Shown: positions 1 through 12,529, counted from the stretch's first letter. The stretch: DNA of 64,000 bases from Branchiostoma floridae (GCF_000003815.2 NC_049989.1:17120287-17184286); one strand, 5' to 3'. Notes: generated from the letters alone by a model not told the origin. Numbers and translations: made by a program.

Positions 1-105
1 GAGAACGTCCCCACCGTAAACGCCGTACAGTCTGTACACAACAGCAAGGGCGCACACAACAACCACGGCGCACCATTCATAAGAAACAAGGGTGCGAGAT
101 GACTT
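1..105 (-). CDS. NRF-6-like exon, partial at window edge
   Basis: The acceptor GTTTTCAG leads to an open frame with a valine/alanine-rich helix ending VVYRLYGVYGG, which fits the later membrane helices of the family. The exon runs off the left end; at least two or three more exons are expected. Confidence 0.8.
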
Positions 106-3100
106 CTGAAAACAAATATGGAGGCTTAAATCCTTAAAGCTTGTGTCCTTGTAGGTGACAACAATTGACCGAAACGGCATGAATGAAGTGGTTAAAGGTT
201 CCAACTGCGCATGCGAAGCAAAATGAATCGTGGGCAATTAAATGCGGTGAATTCCTCTGAAATACAATAATAGAACGTCTAGCTAGGCAAGAACTGTTCA
301 CATATTAGGAGCCTTCACCTTTGACATGTTACCCACAATCCATGCGCATGAACAGTCGGAACCATGTACCCAAATGCCATCGGTCTATTCACTTACTTTA
401 CGCCATATAATAGTTACTCTAGCAACTTCAAAGTCATATATAGTTGTTTCGATACCTATTGTGCCTTATTACTTACATGTCTGACAAGACTTCCTGGTAG
501 TAAAAAAAAGAAGTTAATAAACAAACCTTGTTTCTAGCAGGAGTCCGGATTGGGTTTCTAAGGAGCCAACCCACAGTCATGCCGATGAGGTAGGGGGCGA
601 TCCGACAGTACGGCTTGATGTAGTATTCTGTGAAGCAGCTGCTGGTTAGATCAGGTCTGTGTGTGCAAAACAAATTAAAACGCACAGTATGAAAACAAGT
701 ATTCAACTATGTACAATTATCTAAAGTGAGAAATTTCAGTGGCGTTGGACGTTCTTTTTCACACGAGTTCTAGCATCGGTACTAAATTTTACCTCAAATC
801 GGATAAAGATTCAAACCCTGGACCGTTCGATTTACCTTTGGACACGCTTGCAGTCGGGAATCCTAACCCCGTGATCAACACTGTATTTTATGCTAGTATG
901 CTACAAAAGGAGCCAGTAAAACTAAAAAGGAACATTTTTGCGAAATGCAGAATGTTTTTCGTGTAGCATTTTGTCAAAAAGAAGAAGAGGAAGAAACGAT
1001 AATACTAAGAAGACAACTCCAGCAAAAACTATATTTCCCAATCAGGAAAAAGATAACTAAGACTTACGTAGACCCAGCTTTAATGTTATATTTTGCCGCC
1101 ACAACAGCTACAGCAGTGTAGTTTGCAATGAGCAGCAGGACCTTCAGGGTAATGCCTACGTACCAGCGCCTTTGGGTATAGAGGAAATCATTTAGGCTTC
1201 AGTTAAGGTGGGCCAACATTCCACGTACACTAAACATTGAGTAAACCTAACATACATTTGTGTAGCCATTGACTTTATAATAAGAATATTTTAAAATAAA
1301 ACGTATAATAGAAAATAAAAATAAAACTAGAGTTCGGCGACCTCAGACCTCCATCAATATTTAGAGCTTTTGTTAATTTCATACAAAAGATTTAACATTA
1401 ACATAATTTATGCATGGTGTTGTTAATCATTGAATAACGTACAGTGCACATGTCACAAGTAAAATTCCCAAATTCAGATCATTAATCATTAAGTTGTTTT
1501 GCAATTTTTGAATAAATTATGCAAATAAGTTCCTCATTTGCATATTTCATATCTGCATATGTTACAATTAACAAATGTTACATTTATCGAAGTCCAGTTA
1601 TTGCAAAGGAATATACAATTTCCTCATTGATTATGCAAATTAAGTCCTCATTTGCATAAAATGCATATCATTATAAGCATCTTTGCCCAAGCTACCCGCA
1701 TACCTAAAATGCAGGCAATCCGTCCTTCTTTTCTGCATTTATCCTCTTTTGAGTGCCTTGACAAAAACGCCCCTGCAATTCCACAATTAAATGTTAGGGG
1801 ACTGAAACTTGCCCCACTAAAAGCTATCTACCACCCAAATGCCTCGACCATATCGCGTCCGGGACAAGAGATACATCGAAAAAACTGTTATGATAGAATA
1901 TTCTCATTAATTATGCAAATGTGTTCCTAATTTGCATAATAAGTATCTTATCTTGTACAACATTGTCTAAGTTACCTACATACCAAAAATCATGCAAATC
2001 CGTTGTTCCCTTCTTGAGTTATCCTCGTCAGAGGTTTTTTGACAAAAATGCCCCTGTTATCCCAAAACTAGACGCTAGGGGTCCCAGACTTATGTCTTTT
2101 TTCCTGAGCACAAGAGCTATCTAATACTCAAAAATCGTGACCATAGCATGTTTAGAACACCGAGATAGCAAACCCGGAAGTTGCGCTGCAGTATCAAGGA
2201 AAGCCGCTAGGGGAGCCAAAATCTAACCGTTTCTAGCTTTCATCAAACACTGCCAACACACTAAGTATGAAACCAATTCCCCCTTCCATTCTTGAGTTAT
2301 CTTGTTTACACACAGATGCACAGACAAACACAGGATAAAATATAACCTCCATGACATTTCATGGAGGTAAATACAAAAGCATGGAAAACGCTTTGGCCGT
2401 TAACGCTAGTTCACCTTTATCTGCTGGGTAACCTATATCCGCTGCTTTACAGAACAGCGCATTTAGTGATATCCAGTCGACGGATGGTGGTTTCAAATCG
2501 TGATATTTTCAAAATATACAGTGCTGCCGTCAGTTACAACTCACATTTCGTCAGCATTATAGCACGTATTACCCTGCTTTTTAAAACAACGAATATAGGT
2601 TACCCCGGATAAAGGTGGACTATTGTTAGATGTATTGAGAAATCTGTCATATTTTAGATCGTAGCGCGCGATCGGTGTTTTTTTTTCGCCATATTGGAGT
2701 GCTGCAACTTTCTATTTTCTGTTATGGGTTACAAGTCAATGCACTAAGTCAATATCGTATTGTGTAATGCTGTTAATCCACCGCCCCAACAAAAAATTAG
2801 ACCGTCTTCATGTACATAAACATGTTCATAACAACCTGTACAAGACGTAGACGATGGGTACTCCGATGATGAAGAATTGCATGTCGTTTGCGATGTACCA
2901 TGTCCTCGGAATGCACTGATAATGAGAACAATATTTGAAGTGTGAAAAATAAAGAGTGTTTTATATTAAAACTAGCATATGTTCTCCAAATATATTCTTC
3001 AAACTGAGAATAAATAGGAAGAGAGCATACAAGGTGGGTAAATACGCTATTTACTTCTATAGCCATTTTTCGTGAAATATTTGTTAAAAAGAAGTCACCT

Positions 3101-4231
3101 GCACCTGGGCTTTCAAACTATTCGTCAAGAAAGCCGGGAGCGTCATAAAATTTCTGCAACTTCTTATCTACTGATCTAATGTTCTATCTGCATAACGCGA
3201 TGCCAGAGAGGTAAATTTCTCATACATTCGCAAAAAATGGACTTTGACAGTCAAATGTTTTTTTTTTATCATAACAGAACGTTGGTACAGAAATAATTCA
3301 ATCAATACAAATAAACTACAAGTTATTTTTATTATTACAAATTTTGCAAAGATTTACTGTTAGCTTCTAGCGTCCTTTTGGGAATAATTTTGGGACGCCA
3401 GGGGTCCCATATTTGAAGAAAAAGAATCACAACACCGGCACACACACACAAAAAAAACACCACACTAGTCAAGAAGAGTAGTTACAAATCCCTGTTCGAG
3501 ACGTCTCATACCTGCAGGTTTTAGCTTGGTAACAGAAATCAGATCTGATACGGCTTGACGAGTTATTCACCCGTCATACTTAATAAACAAACCAGCTAAC
3601 AAACAAATAAACAAAAATAAACCTGGTCGTCAGCGTAAACAACGTTGTTGATATACAGCAGGTTTTTCCACCAATTTGTGGCTGAACATCCCACATATGC
3701 CTGGTAGTCCTCTGGGAACACCGGGCCCGTGAAGAGTTGAGGAACCATCCATGCGGTTATCATCATTACAAACAATACTACAGGTGTCAATCTGTGGAGG
3801 GAAGGCTAGATAAGGTCCAGATAGAACAAGAAAGTCAATATTTTCCAGAAAATGCGGGATGATTCCCTCCGAGTGACTAAGCTTTTTGTCATCAATATCT
3901 CGCACACAATTTTATACCATTAGGATTCGCCCGTGCGGCGTCGCCAAAATAAAAGAAAAAAAAATAATTTAGTTAAATCCATACCATAGTTTTAAATAAA
4001 ACACATTTCTATCAGGAGTGAAAACTGTTATTTAAGAAGCTGTCTGGGTGTGCTGCAAGAGCAGGGTATTGAAGACTAGGAAGAAGCAGACATTTGCCTG
4101 CATTCTCTCTTGTGTACTAGCTCCTCCTAGCAGTCATGAAAGAAGCACCACGACCGAAGGAGAGGATGGGGAATAAAATAGAAAACACTAGCAAAACATC
4201 TCATACACGCACACAAACACACGTGCGCACG

Positions 4232-4319
<88 letters not shown>

Positions 4320-7300
4320 TCCACTCATACATACGCACACATAAATAAAAGCCAAAAACCCCCATTTGTCAAGAAACTACGGAAAACGCACCTAAAGTAA
4401 CGGTAGACATATAACATCAGGTAATTAACGGACGTCTTGTTCATTTGCTGCAGAAGGAGGTACGCCATAAGCAGCCCACTGTAAAAATGATTATATAGAA
4501 TCACTATATTGATCACTATAATGATACAATAAAGGTTAACAAAAAGGATGCGACAATATATTTTCTACATACCCTTTAAGTTCATGTTAATGTTTTAAAG
4601 ATGTAGAACGGAAATGATGTTGTGAAACACATTAAATGGCACATGAAACAGAGATACATGGCAAAATATATCAAAACCAGATTCAGATTTGGTTAGAAAA
4701 CAAATCTAGCAAAAACAAAAATCAATTACAAGCTCTTTAACATTTATTATTACAAATTAGAGAAAGTTGACGTCAAACAGGTTTTCATGCCAGGAAATGA
4801 GATTATATTTAATACAAATCTTCTTAATCCATATGGGATGGCATACGTATAGAAATTCATTTATATAAAAGATAGTTAGTGATCAGTAATGCTAGATCTC
4901 AGCGTTATAAAAGACAGTCCTGCCCATACCTCAGGAAGAAGAAAGTGTCCACTGGTATCACTAAAAAAGCTCCGGTGATGGCTCGAACGGTTATGGATTC
5001 GATAAAATCCTTAAAATTCAGTTGGTTATCTAGTGAAAAGAAAAAAATGTTGCCGGCAAACCATTTCATAAACATTTCAGTATCATTTGAAGGCAAGCAA
5101 ACCGTCTTACCACCCCTTTCTCTTTTCTATCTTTCTCTCTTTTAGGAATGATTTATTTATTAGGATTCTCCATTTGGAGGGTATGGCGAAACAGGTGTTA
5201 ATAACACCTTTTCAAAGCCGCCATACACACATGTGCACATGTTCGCACATGTCTACACGCGGCGGGGTTACACCGCCCCTTACGGGGTGATATACCCTTT
5301 CGCTGGCTGATACGGTATGGAGGTTCGCCAGGCCTCCAACCGGGTGATTTGAAGTGAATCACCAACTCCAGACAGAAGGGTTTGATCCATCTCACACCGC
5401 ACCATCGCACGTGTGGGGGTTCTTTAACGTGAATGGGGTGTGACTCTCCCCATACACGGGACCTCCATTTAACGTCCTATCCGAGGGACGGCCCTAGCCA
5501 AAAATGATTTTGCAAACGGTCTGACGTATCTTATACCAGCAATCATCAACTGAAATTAACTGAACACATTTCGTCCGTGACGAAAGACATGATAAAGAGC
5601 AGGTTTTTGATAAGAAAATATTGATTTTCCTCACAAAGGGTAGAGGATGCTACTTGAAACGTCCGACCAATTCCAAAATCATACACAGTTGATTCAGTAA
5701 CTGCTTTGGGCTTATCTGGATGTCTAACCTTCATCGACGTATTAATATCATTATTCTTTTGCCAAAGTTCATTTAGATATGAAAAAAAAATTGCGACCCT
5801 CTTTTCACTAGGTCTTTGGTAAACGCTGTAGACTTATCCAACTAATAATGATCAGGGGAAATGTATACAATAATTTTATCATAATTATAATCCTTAACAT
5901 ACGTATAATCTATAGCATAATATGTCTGCCAATGTATGAAGGGAAGTATGAAAACTCACCCGCGGTTGGTCCAAAGATCACTATAATGTAGGTGTGCCCG
6001 AAGATGATGAGGCTCATACTGATAACGCGGATACCATGCAGACATGGGATACTGTCGAGCGGCTGTTCGGTGCTGAGGAGCTTTGCTACGTTTTTCCGCA
6101 AGGAGAAAGGCAGCAACAGGCGTGCAGCTACTCCTTCGAGCCGATAGATACAACAAGATTAGACCCGTTTTGAAAGGAAGATTCATCTATGCTAGTACAG
6201 TCCAATGTTGGTAAGTTTGAACTTTGTTCCAAACAATCACAAACTTTTTGTCAATCTCGTAGACCTTCATCAGATGGCTGATTCCCTACGCTGACCATCC
6301 GGAAGTCGGAAGTGTGATGGCGCAAGGAGTGAATCAAAAGTTGGGAGATTTACTGATTGGCATTAACATCAGAGCTCAGCAACCACCACTTTGATTTGTT
6401 CCTGACGTCAACGCACTACTGATTTTCAAAGGTGAGCGTAGCGAAATCAGACATAAGATAAAGGTCGTGGTGATCGACTGAAAAGTCATGGTTATTGTCT
6501 TTCTGTTGGAACAAGGCACAGTCTTAACAATTATAGACATATTTCCTATCGTTAAGCATCCCATTGTCGCTGGACAATATTATTCGTTGTACACATGGCT
6601 TCCGTATTGTTTATTAATGCTGGTGAATCCCAGAATTGGTAATATGACAATAACGTTTAGGATCGCAGTGTTAGCAGCGACACCTAGCGGAAAGAAAGCG
6701 AGTATTGTTGTGAGGAAGGTTACAGACGGTAAACAAAACTTTGGCTGTGATCGTGTCTTTGTTGGGAATAAAGGACCATGTTATCATATAAACATATCAA
6801 TTCAAAACGTTTTGTCTTTTTAAATATCGGGGAAACGTTAGCCGTTACGACCGTTACGCTGTAGTTTTTCAGTTAGTATATTAGAGGTACCAAAACGTTC
6901 AATTTTTACTGTGGCAAAATTGAATGAATGTCTTACCTTGTCGCTTGTTAGATGACATAGCTGAATTCCCGATGTTCTCACCATTATCCTTTTCTTCAAA
7001 GCCCTATTTTTAATACAATTTAGTAAGGATAAGGAATAAAATAGAGAGAAAAATAGTAAAAAGAAAATACAACCTCAAAAGACTAATCGACAACATTTAA
7101 ATGATCCTAAATGCAATACTCTTAACAGCTGATGATTCCATAAAAGAAATCAGAAAACAAAATCATAAGAATCACTATAAACAAGGTCGATTTGTAAGCA
7201 CAATAATAAGCGATGCCTGTTGTCAACATTTTGAAAGAATCAATAAGTGGAATTGTTCATCATTCTCACTTCAAAACCAGTAGACTACAAAATGATATAA

Positions 7301-10300
7301 CGCTGTCGTATAGAATATCAGATCAGCACCTTTTTGCTACTGATGGTGGTTTTCCTGGGTCGGTCGATCATGAAGTCATACACTGTGCCAAGCACCAAAA
7401 GAGTACCAAGTGTTGCGCAGATAGAGCTGCGAAAAATAATGGACAGAACGATTTCACTCGCGTTAGATCTCCAAAAAGAAATACGTCTCTCAGTCATTAT
7501 GAGTTTTAGCAACGGGAAAATACTTAAAAAGGCCTCCATATCTAGACATCCAAAAAAAAAAAATGCTAACTTTTTCTTAAGCTTTACATTTTACCTTACA
7601 GTAAAGGTACACAGATGTCTCTATTTAGGAGCTACAAACATAAGGCAACAGATTGTATATTGTACCACAGTAATCCATGTATGGGAAACAATTCACAGTC
7701 ATTAGCAACGAACATGAATTCTAACGGAAGCTGAAAAGATTTTCCTGCCGCTTTTATCCACTAGGCCGAAACATCTGCTCGGAGAATAGTTAGACAGAGG
7801 TCCCATGTTTGGGAACATACAGCCACATGTCGAGTACGGAAAAGAACCCACCACACTTATGGACAGAGTAGTAGTCAATCTGCATTTGGCACTCTGATGT
7901 GTTATGCCATGAAGCGGTTTACGGGTATACAATACAAACAAACAAACAAACAGTGTGATACTATTCTTGATATAAATATAAGATGTGAAGCGCAGAAGAG
8001 GTAAGGAACGATATAGATTAAGGTTTTTACATCGAAGCCATTGTTCCAGCATTGACGGGCCGGGTAGTCACGGATCGCGCCGTCACTTGTACAGCTCCTT
8101 GCCTCACAAAACCTTCCAAAGCTGTACCTACCGGAGAGGTATATTGGAATTGTTAAGGTGTGGTTTTGATATTAATGTTCATTGATAACGACGATTTATC
8201 ATTAATTGCCTTTATTGTACATTCATTAATTGATTAATGACAGTTCACTCTGCCTATCTGTTTAGTATTGATAACTTATAGGTAAAGGCAAACACGTTAA
8301 ATACACAGCGCAGGGCTCGCCGCTATTGCATTTTCTTGCAGAGCTGCGTGGCCAAAGGGCTAGAAAGTGGAGATGGGCGCCACTATATAAACCATTTAAA
8401 TTTGGAAGGACACGCTTTGACTAAACTTTTCAACTGGCAAATCGGTAATCTCAAGGCATAAGACAGTATCATAAGCTGGGGAAAGAGTTTAGCTGACAGC
8501 AGTAGATTGGACACCCAATATCTGCTTAGAGATTAGCAGCTACTTTTTTTTTATTGGACTGATAGTTCATGTTAATCTCCAAACATATCTTGCGTGGCAT
8601 AAGACAGTATTATAAGCTGGGGAAGGAGTTTAGCCGGCACAGGAGTAAATTGGCCACGGAAACTCCTCTGCCAGCTAAACTCCATCCCCAGCTTATGAAA
8701 CTGTCTTCTGCCACGCAAGATCTGCTTGGAGACTTAGTTTATGTTTCTTTGATAGTACAAGGTGTTAAAGTCTAGCAGTAACATTTTTCTGGCAGGACAT
8801 GCTACAGAGTATGTCAGATGGTTCATATTACTAACTTCCCTCGAGCTGTTGAATGACGTCATCTTTACTACACGAGCTTGGAACACACACGCCGAACTTC
8901 AGTGTGATACCCGGAGTCGTCTGTGGAGGCAACGCACACACAGAGAGATACTTTTAAAGTAAAAGAAAAGGAAATGTTCAACTGAAATACTGGTAGAAAC
9001 AAAGTTTGGAGGAAAGAAGCATAATACTGCGGGCTCATATGCGCGAGTCTCAAGGAAATAGGACTCGGGTCGAGCGGGTACAGGCTTCATTCCTGGCTCG
9101 ATAACATTGTGTCCATACTATCAGGGAAACACCTTAACATGACTTTCCCCACTCCATCAAGGTGTAGAGCGGGTACCTGACTTCGGTTAGGGAATGAAAA
9201 GGCAAAGAAAGGAGATAGTTTGGGCGCAGCGTCTAATACCATGAAATGCACTGCGCCAATGGACTCAAACGGCTATGAGACTTCTTTTACAATGCCAAAC
9301 GTGATTTTTCTTCTTTTACTCACCACATGGACAGATTTTCTGTGAGAACGCAAAACAAGATTAACAAGAAAAACGTTTTATGCAGTGTACCTTTCTAAAG
9401 CAAGAGGAATACTATAATTTCAGTAACTCACTTGGGCGGATGTCAGGGTAGCGACGTAGTACTTCCCATTGAAGGTGATATCGTGTTGTTCTCCGATTAC
9501 TTTGTTGCACTCTGAGTATCTTCCGAGCCAGTTGTAGTTCCCGCTCAGAATACCACTTGGGGGTTTGCCAAAGGCATCCAGCACTGAAGGCAGCGAAGAA
9601 AAGGAAATGCTTTATCACCTGCAACAACTTTAACAACAGGAAGGTAACCATTTACCACTGTGGAATTATGGCACGTTCACATTATTATGCAAATTTCACA
9701 CCACGTAGTGCCCTGTAACATGTCATCCACCATGAATGATGTTTCTAACGTGTACAAATTGTAAAGTGATATCTCAAAAACAGATTTTCATCATCAATAA
9801 TGCAAATTACGTCATGATGTGCTTAATCCGTATGTTATTGTATAAATATCTTTTTAAATTCCCCTATGACAAATGTCATGGAAATTCGTCAATCTTTTAC
9901 TTATTTCATATACGCACTCACATACCTTAGCTTAAAAGCCAAGCAGCTCCTTAGCAAACTACTAGGGACCCCAACCTACAACACTACTTCCTGGCATCAA
10001 AGGGCTATCTGCCACCAAAATATCAATAGCATACCTTATCCAGCGAAAATGGGACATTGCATTGTCAAAGTCGACCTTGACTTAAAACTTCTTAACCTCT
10101 ATCAACATACCAAATGCCATTAAATTCCATCTCAAGGTTCTATAGTTATGCTGATCACAGATATTTGGAAACATGCATGCACGCACTCACTCAAACAAAC
10201 AAACACAATCACCAATTTTCATGGAGGTAATAAATGTTGAAGGTCTTGCTAAGAAATCGCAGACACATAGATACTTCACTTACTGATTAGAGCGTATGTC

Positions 10301-10557
10301 TTTCCATTACGAAGGTCTTGCCAGTACTTAGATATATCATTGCGACAATGTTCACTGATATTTCTCCTGGACATGGGAGGAAGTTCCGTATCATCCAAGT
10401 TTCCGTCCGTGAAGTTGGACAGAACATCCAGGCCCGACTGCAGGGCAGCCCTCACTAGTTTTGTCGTCAGCTGCCTTGGGTCTGAAGACGCGGACTTTGT
10501 AGCATTTCCCAAGCCGAGGACCACCAAAAGTAGACAAGTGCGGAACAGACTCTTCAT
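1..10557 (-). CDS. NRF-6-like acyltransferase 3 membrane protein (multi-exon, 3' end outside window)
   Basis: The gene encodes a predicted multi-pass membrane O-acyltransferase of the nose-resistant-to-fluoxetine family: a secreted or luminal cysteine-containing NRF domain followed by an Acyltransferase_3 domain. Exons read on the minus strand are 10557-10284, 9583-9432, 8920-8836, about 7488-7330, 7003-6937, 6127-5960, 5029-4930, 4478-4392, 3791-3623, 2915-2836, 1169-1068, 656-527 and 105-1. From 7330 downwards every junction is in phase with GT/AG boundaries. Diagnostic motifs are GKPPSGIL, FGVCVPSSC, LGTVYD, CLHGIRVISM with GHTY (the conserved His of the family), PVDTFFFL, SGLLMAYLLL, WWKNLLYINN, WYIANDMQFF and KPYCRIAPYLIGM. 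One short exon between 8836 and 7488 is unresolved because the phases do not match. In the family the substrate is poorly defined; roles in lipid or drug uptake are known for C. elegans nrf-6. The family assignment is secure; the exact start of the fourth exon is not. Confidence 0.9.
527..656 (-). CDS. NRF-6-like exon: KPYCRIAPYLIGM segment
   Basis: It encodes EYYIKPYCRIAPYLIGMTVG, one of the best conserved blocks of the family. The acceptor is CACACAG and the donor GTTTGT. Confidence 0.9.
1068..1169 (-). CDS. NRF-6-like exon: transmembrane segment
   Basis: The frame gives RRWYVGITLKVLLLIANY, a membrane helix preceded by basic residues, and a GTAAGT donor. Phases 2 and 2 match both neighbours. 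Confidence 0.85.
1490..2375. repeat. Interspersed repeat with ATGCAAAT boxes, ending in a CTCCATG/CATGGAG hairpin
   Basis: Two tandem, diverged half-units share the order ATGCAAAT - TTTGCATA - CTAAGTTACCTACATACC - GTTCCC..TGAGTTATCC - TTTTGACAAAAA.GCCCCTG - GCTAGGGG. The copy ends in a hairpin around position 2360. The same family recurs at 9660-10235, 17600-18400, 20820-20990 and 22450-22740. It lies in an intron of the NRF-6-like gene. It has no coding capacity; it is probably a non-autonomous element, but its class is not identified. Confidence 0.7.
2836..2915 (-). CDS. NRF-6-like exon: TWYIANDMQFF segment
   Basis: An 80-bp exon reads CIPRTWYIANDMQFFIIGVP, matching the conserved W-Y-x-x-N-D-M-Q-F block. 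It runs from phase 0 to phase 2. Confidence 0.9.
3623..3791 (-). CDS. NRF-6-like exon: LTP...WWKNLLYINN segment
   Basis: It encodes RLTPVVLFVMM, FTGPVF and NWWKNLLYINNVV, which are diagnostic for NRF-6 type acyltransferases. The acceptor is CTCCACAG; the donor GTTTAT is weak but keeps the frame. Confidence 0.9.
4217..4330. repeat. (CA)n microsatellite
   Basis: About 45 near-perfect CA units follow a short GCAC-rich run, in an intron of the NRF-6-like gene. Open frames on both strands here are artefacts of the repeat. Confidence 0.97.
4392..4478 (-). CDS. NRF-6-like exon: SGLLMAYLLL segment
   Basis: The junction with the previous exon restores SGLLMAYLLLQQMNK, a conserved helix, followed by YVYRYF and a GTGCGT donor. 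It lies about 70 bp left of a long CA microsatellite in coordinates (the microsatellite is in the intron downstream of it). Confidence 0.9.
4930..5029 (-). CDS. NRF-6-like exon: VDTFFFL segment
   Basis: The acceptor has a strong pyrimidine tract ending CACTAG. The product includes FLVIPVDTFFFL, the conserved second transmembrane motif. It enters in phase 1 and exits in phase 2 with a GTATGG donor. Confidence 0.9.
5255..5505. repeat. Interspersed repeat with CACCGCACCATCGCACGTGTGG
   Basis: A GC-rich block containing GGGTTCTTTAACGTGAATGG and CCATTTAACGTCCTATCCGA contrasts with the AT-rich intron around it. Related phrases (CGGAAAGGACGCTAAAT, CGGAAAGTACGTTAAATGG) recur at 36.9 kb and 46.3 kb, so it is a dispersed, probably SINE-like family. 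Confidence 0.55.
5960..6127 (-). CDS. NRF-6-like exon: start of acyltransferase 3 domain
   Basis: It encodes LLLPFSLRKNVAKLLSTEQP, then CLHGIRVISMSLIIFGHTY. The histidine in GHTY is the invariant, probably catalytic residue of the family. The donor GTGAGT leaves phase 1, which joins the next exon to make Asp. Confidence 0.9.
6937..7003 (-). CDS. NRF-6-like linker exon
   Basis: A 67-bp exon between TAG and GTAAGA encodes a polar cytoplasmic linker (GFEEKDNGENIG and so on) with no stop. Phase 0 to 1 fits both neighbours. Length and phase support it more than conservation does. Confidence 0.65.
7330..7488 (-). CDS. NRF-6-like exon with first transmembrane helix after the NRF domain
   Basis: The frame reads a hydrophobic helix ending in TLLVLGTVYDF, the usual LGTxYD boundary, then a basic tail. 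The donor after the KK is GTGCTG, which is weak. Two or three upstream AG dinucleotides could be the acceptor, so the start is approximate. Confidence 0.7.
8576..8732. mobile_element. Palindromic MITE
   Basis: The two halves are inverted copies: TCTCCAAAC.TATCTTGCGTGGC with AAGACAGT.TTATAAGCTGGGG on the left, and the complement ending GATCTGCTTGGAGA on the right. The arms are about 70 bp with a short centre. A degenerate left-arm fragment also lies at 8457-8530. It has no coding capacity and lies in an NRF-6-like intron. Confidence 0.8.
8836..8920 (-). CDS. NRF-6-like exon 3: GVCVPSSCS motif
   Basis: The acceptor CTCCACAG leads to TPGITLKFGVCVPSSCSKDD. The paired cysteines of this motif are characteristic of NRF domains. 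The phase matches exon 2. The donor GTTAGT is weaker than the others and leaves phase 1. Confidence 0.85.
9100..9215 (+). repeat. SINE tail fragment (CTTTCCCCACTCC...GGTACCTGACTTCGG)
   Basis: The sequence matches the body of a tRNA-derived SINE whose other copies in this window carry the tRNA-like head (50.3 kb) or the same GGGTACC motif (53.1 kb). No A or B box is seen here, so it is a 3' fragment. Confidence 0.5.
9432..9583 (-). CDS. NRF-6-like exon 2: NRF domain core
   Basis: The acceptor CTTCAG is followed by a frame giving LDAFGKPPSGILSGNYNWLG and YSECNKVIG, the hallmark of the NRF domain. The exon enters in phase 1, leaves in phase 0 and has a GTGAGT donor. Confidence 0.9.
9660..10235. 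repeat. Diverged copy of the ATGCAAAT-box repeat family
   Basis: It contains TATGCAAATT, AGCTATCTGCCACCAAAATATCAA and the terminal TTTTCATGGAGGTAAT, in the same order as the copy at 1490-2375. It lies between exons 1 and 2 of the NRF-6-like gene. Confidence 0.65.
10284..10557 (-). CDS. NRF-6-like exon 1: signal peptide and start of NRF domain
   Basis: It begins with ATG, then MKSLFRTCLLLVVLGLGNA, a good signal peptide, and continues to CRNDISKYWQDL and KTYAL. An in-frame ATG 21 bp upstream (to 10577) is possible, but it would put polar residues before the hydrophobic core. The donor is GTAAGT, leaving phase 1. Confidence 0.85.
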
Positions 10558-10989
10558 TATCTTAAAAGAAACACACAAAAATATTATGACGCCTCGTGGT
10601 TATTATGTTTCGCCCGAAGGGATCGTATTGTTTTTGCTGGCGCGATCCTCTTCTTTCTTCTTCTTCTGTCAGAAACCAATCAGAACTAAGAACAACGGTA
10701 TAACAGCATAACAGCAAATATGAATGAAATGATAGCTGTACAGCAAATGTGACTAATTACAGTTTGTAATCGCAAAACGACCCCCCCGACCAGCCACCCC
10801 CCTCCCCCCCGGCCAAGGGACCGGTAAGTGGTGACAGCAAAACCTGGATTGGTGTTTTTTTTACCTGCACTCGACTCGCCTTGGGAGCATAATGGTATAT
10901 TATCGTGTGCGAGTAACTCGGCACAAAAAACATGCGGAAAACATGCATCATTTTTGCCACAACTACATATTTCACATATCACATATTCC

Positions 10990-12470
10990 AATGGAAAACC
11001 AAGGGTGAGTCCTAAAATCCAGAAGAGTGATATTAATTTCCAGAAGTAAAAAAAAAATGCTCTACTTCAGATAATAAAATTATGTACCCATTAGTCCCAC
11101 GTGCATTTCAAGTCATTTATCATTCTACTAAATTTTCCTATTTTACTTCAACATAAAATTAAGTACTCTCTGCCTATGGCTAAACACAATGTGCCTGACA
11201 TTATGCCTGACAAAAGATAGGCTACAAAACCAGTTTCAGTGACGTCACCACAATAAGGAACTTGAATCCATTGATACATAATCTATTGGAAAATGACTTA
11301 CAATTCTGGACTTTAGTACATCTTTTATGTGTACATTTTCCCATTGTGAGCTCGGCGATTCTGTTAAAGCCAAAATTTCGTAGTGTTTATCGCTATTCAA
11401 GCATATTGTTACAGTCATTTGACGATAAAATAAAACCTACTTATTTTCCCACGGAGTCCCCAGACAAACTGTTTATAAAACTTCTGTTTCTTTTTTCATC
11501 GTAAGACCTTTGGACCTTCGTGGGAAAACAGTCGAATATTTTATTTAGTTATGTGGACAAAACCTTATCAAAATACCAAAGTACAAGGCAATAGCATAGC
11601 TTCTATTAGCTAAGGCCTTTCTAGGGAAATGGGTTGAAAATTTCGAAAAAGATTGGAAAATTCATCAGAAGATTCATTGCTTGGGTAGTTAAACATTTCA
11701 CAACCGGTCAGTGAACTTCTGTAGTAGCCAAGCTCCCCTAGCAAGCAGACTCTCTATATTGATAACAGCGTAGATAGACTAGTAGAGACAAGCAAATTAA
11801 AGCGGTTGAATACACAAGTCTGTATATTTTCTGTGACATGGATGCTTTCTAAAACCGAAGACTGGTAACGTATAGTCTTTTGGAACAAGGTAAGGTTTTG
11901 AATATTAATTTTAACATCAGAACAGTAGCAGTAAATCTGTCTTGAATACTTTACATACTGGCGACATCTAATGATAAAAATTGAAATAAAGAATAAAATA
12001 CGTACAAAAGGGCTGATTTTGTGCCTGGCAAGATTGCTTGCTGGAACAGGAATGATGTCATCAAAGTCACGAGAAACGGATTATGACGTGTGGTTCTATG
12101 ATTGGTCCTTACATGATACTTTTAGTGCCATATATGGATTACGCATGCGTAGCTGCAGGTGAACACCAAAAAATAAATACCAATGAGTATAAAGTGCATA
12201 ACGGATTGATTTGAGCAAAAGAATCCCAGGGTCGTGTTTCTTCTTTTTGTGCATCGCTACTCTAGGTCAATTAACGTTTTCTATTTAAATCCACCCATCT
12301 CACGAGGCTTTGATAATACTAACAACCCGTTGTACACGCTGACATATCTATTCGTAATTTGAACCAAGTACTCAAAAGCATATATGTATATGCTTTTGTG
12401 CTCAAATACAAGGGGGTAAATGTAACGTTACTTTATAACCATTGCTAGAAGGTTATGTTTCGGTAGCAAT
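10990..12470. other. Intergenic, no gene recognised
   Basis: AT-rich sequence upstream of the NRF-6-like gene. The open frames are short and unsupported by splice sites or recognisable motifs. A C/G-rich run at 10780-10815 is low complexity. I see no promoter element that I can defend. Confidence 0.6.

Positions 12471-12473
<3 letters not shown>

Positions 12474-12529
<56 letters not shown>

Noticed and set aside
8380-8416. Candidate missing NRF-6-like exon on the minus strand reading KACPSKFKW
   Set aside because: The entry phase fits and a Cys-Pro pair is expected here, but the segment is tiny, its acceptor lacks a pyrimidine tract and the joined product is not convincing.
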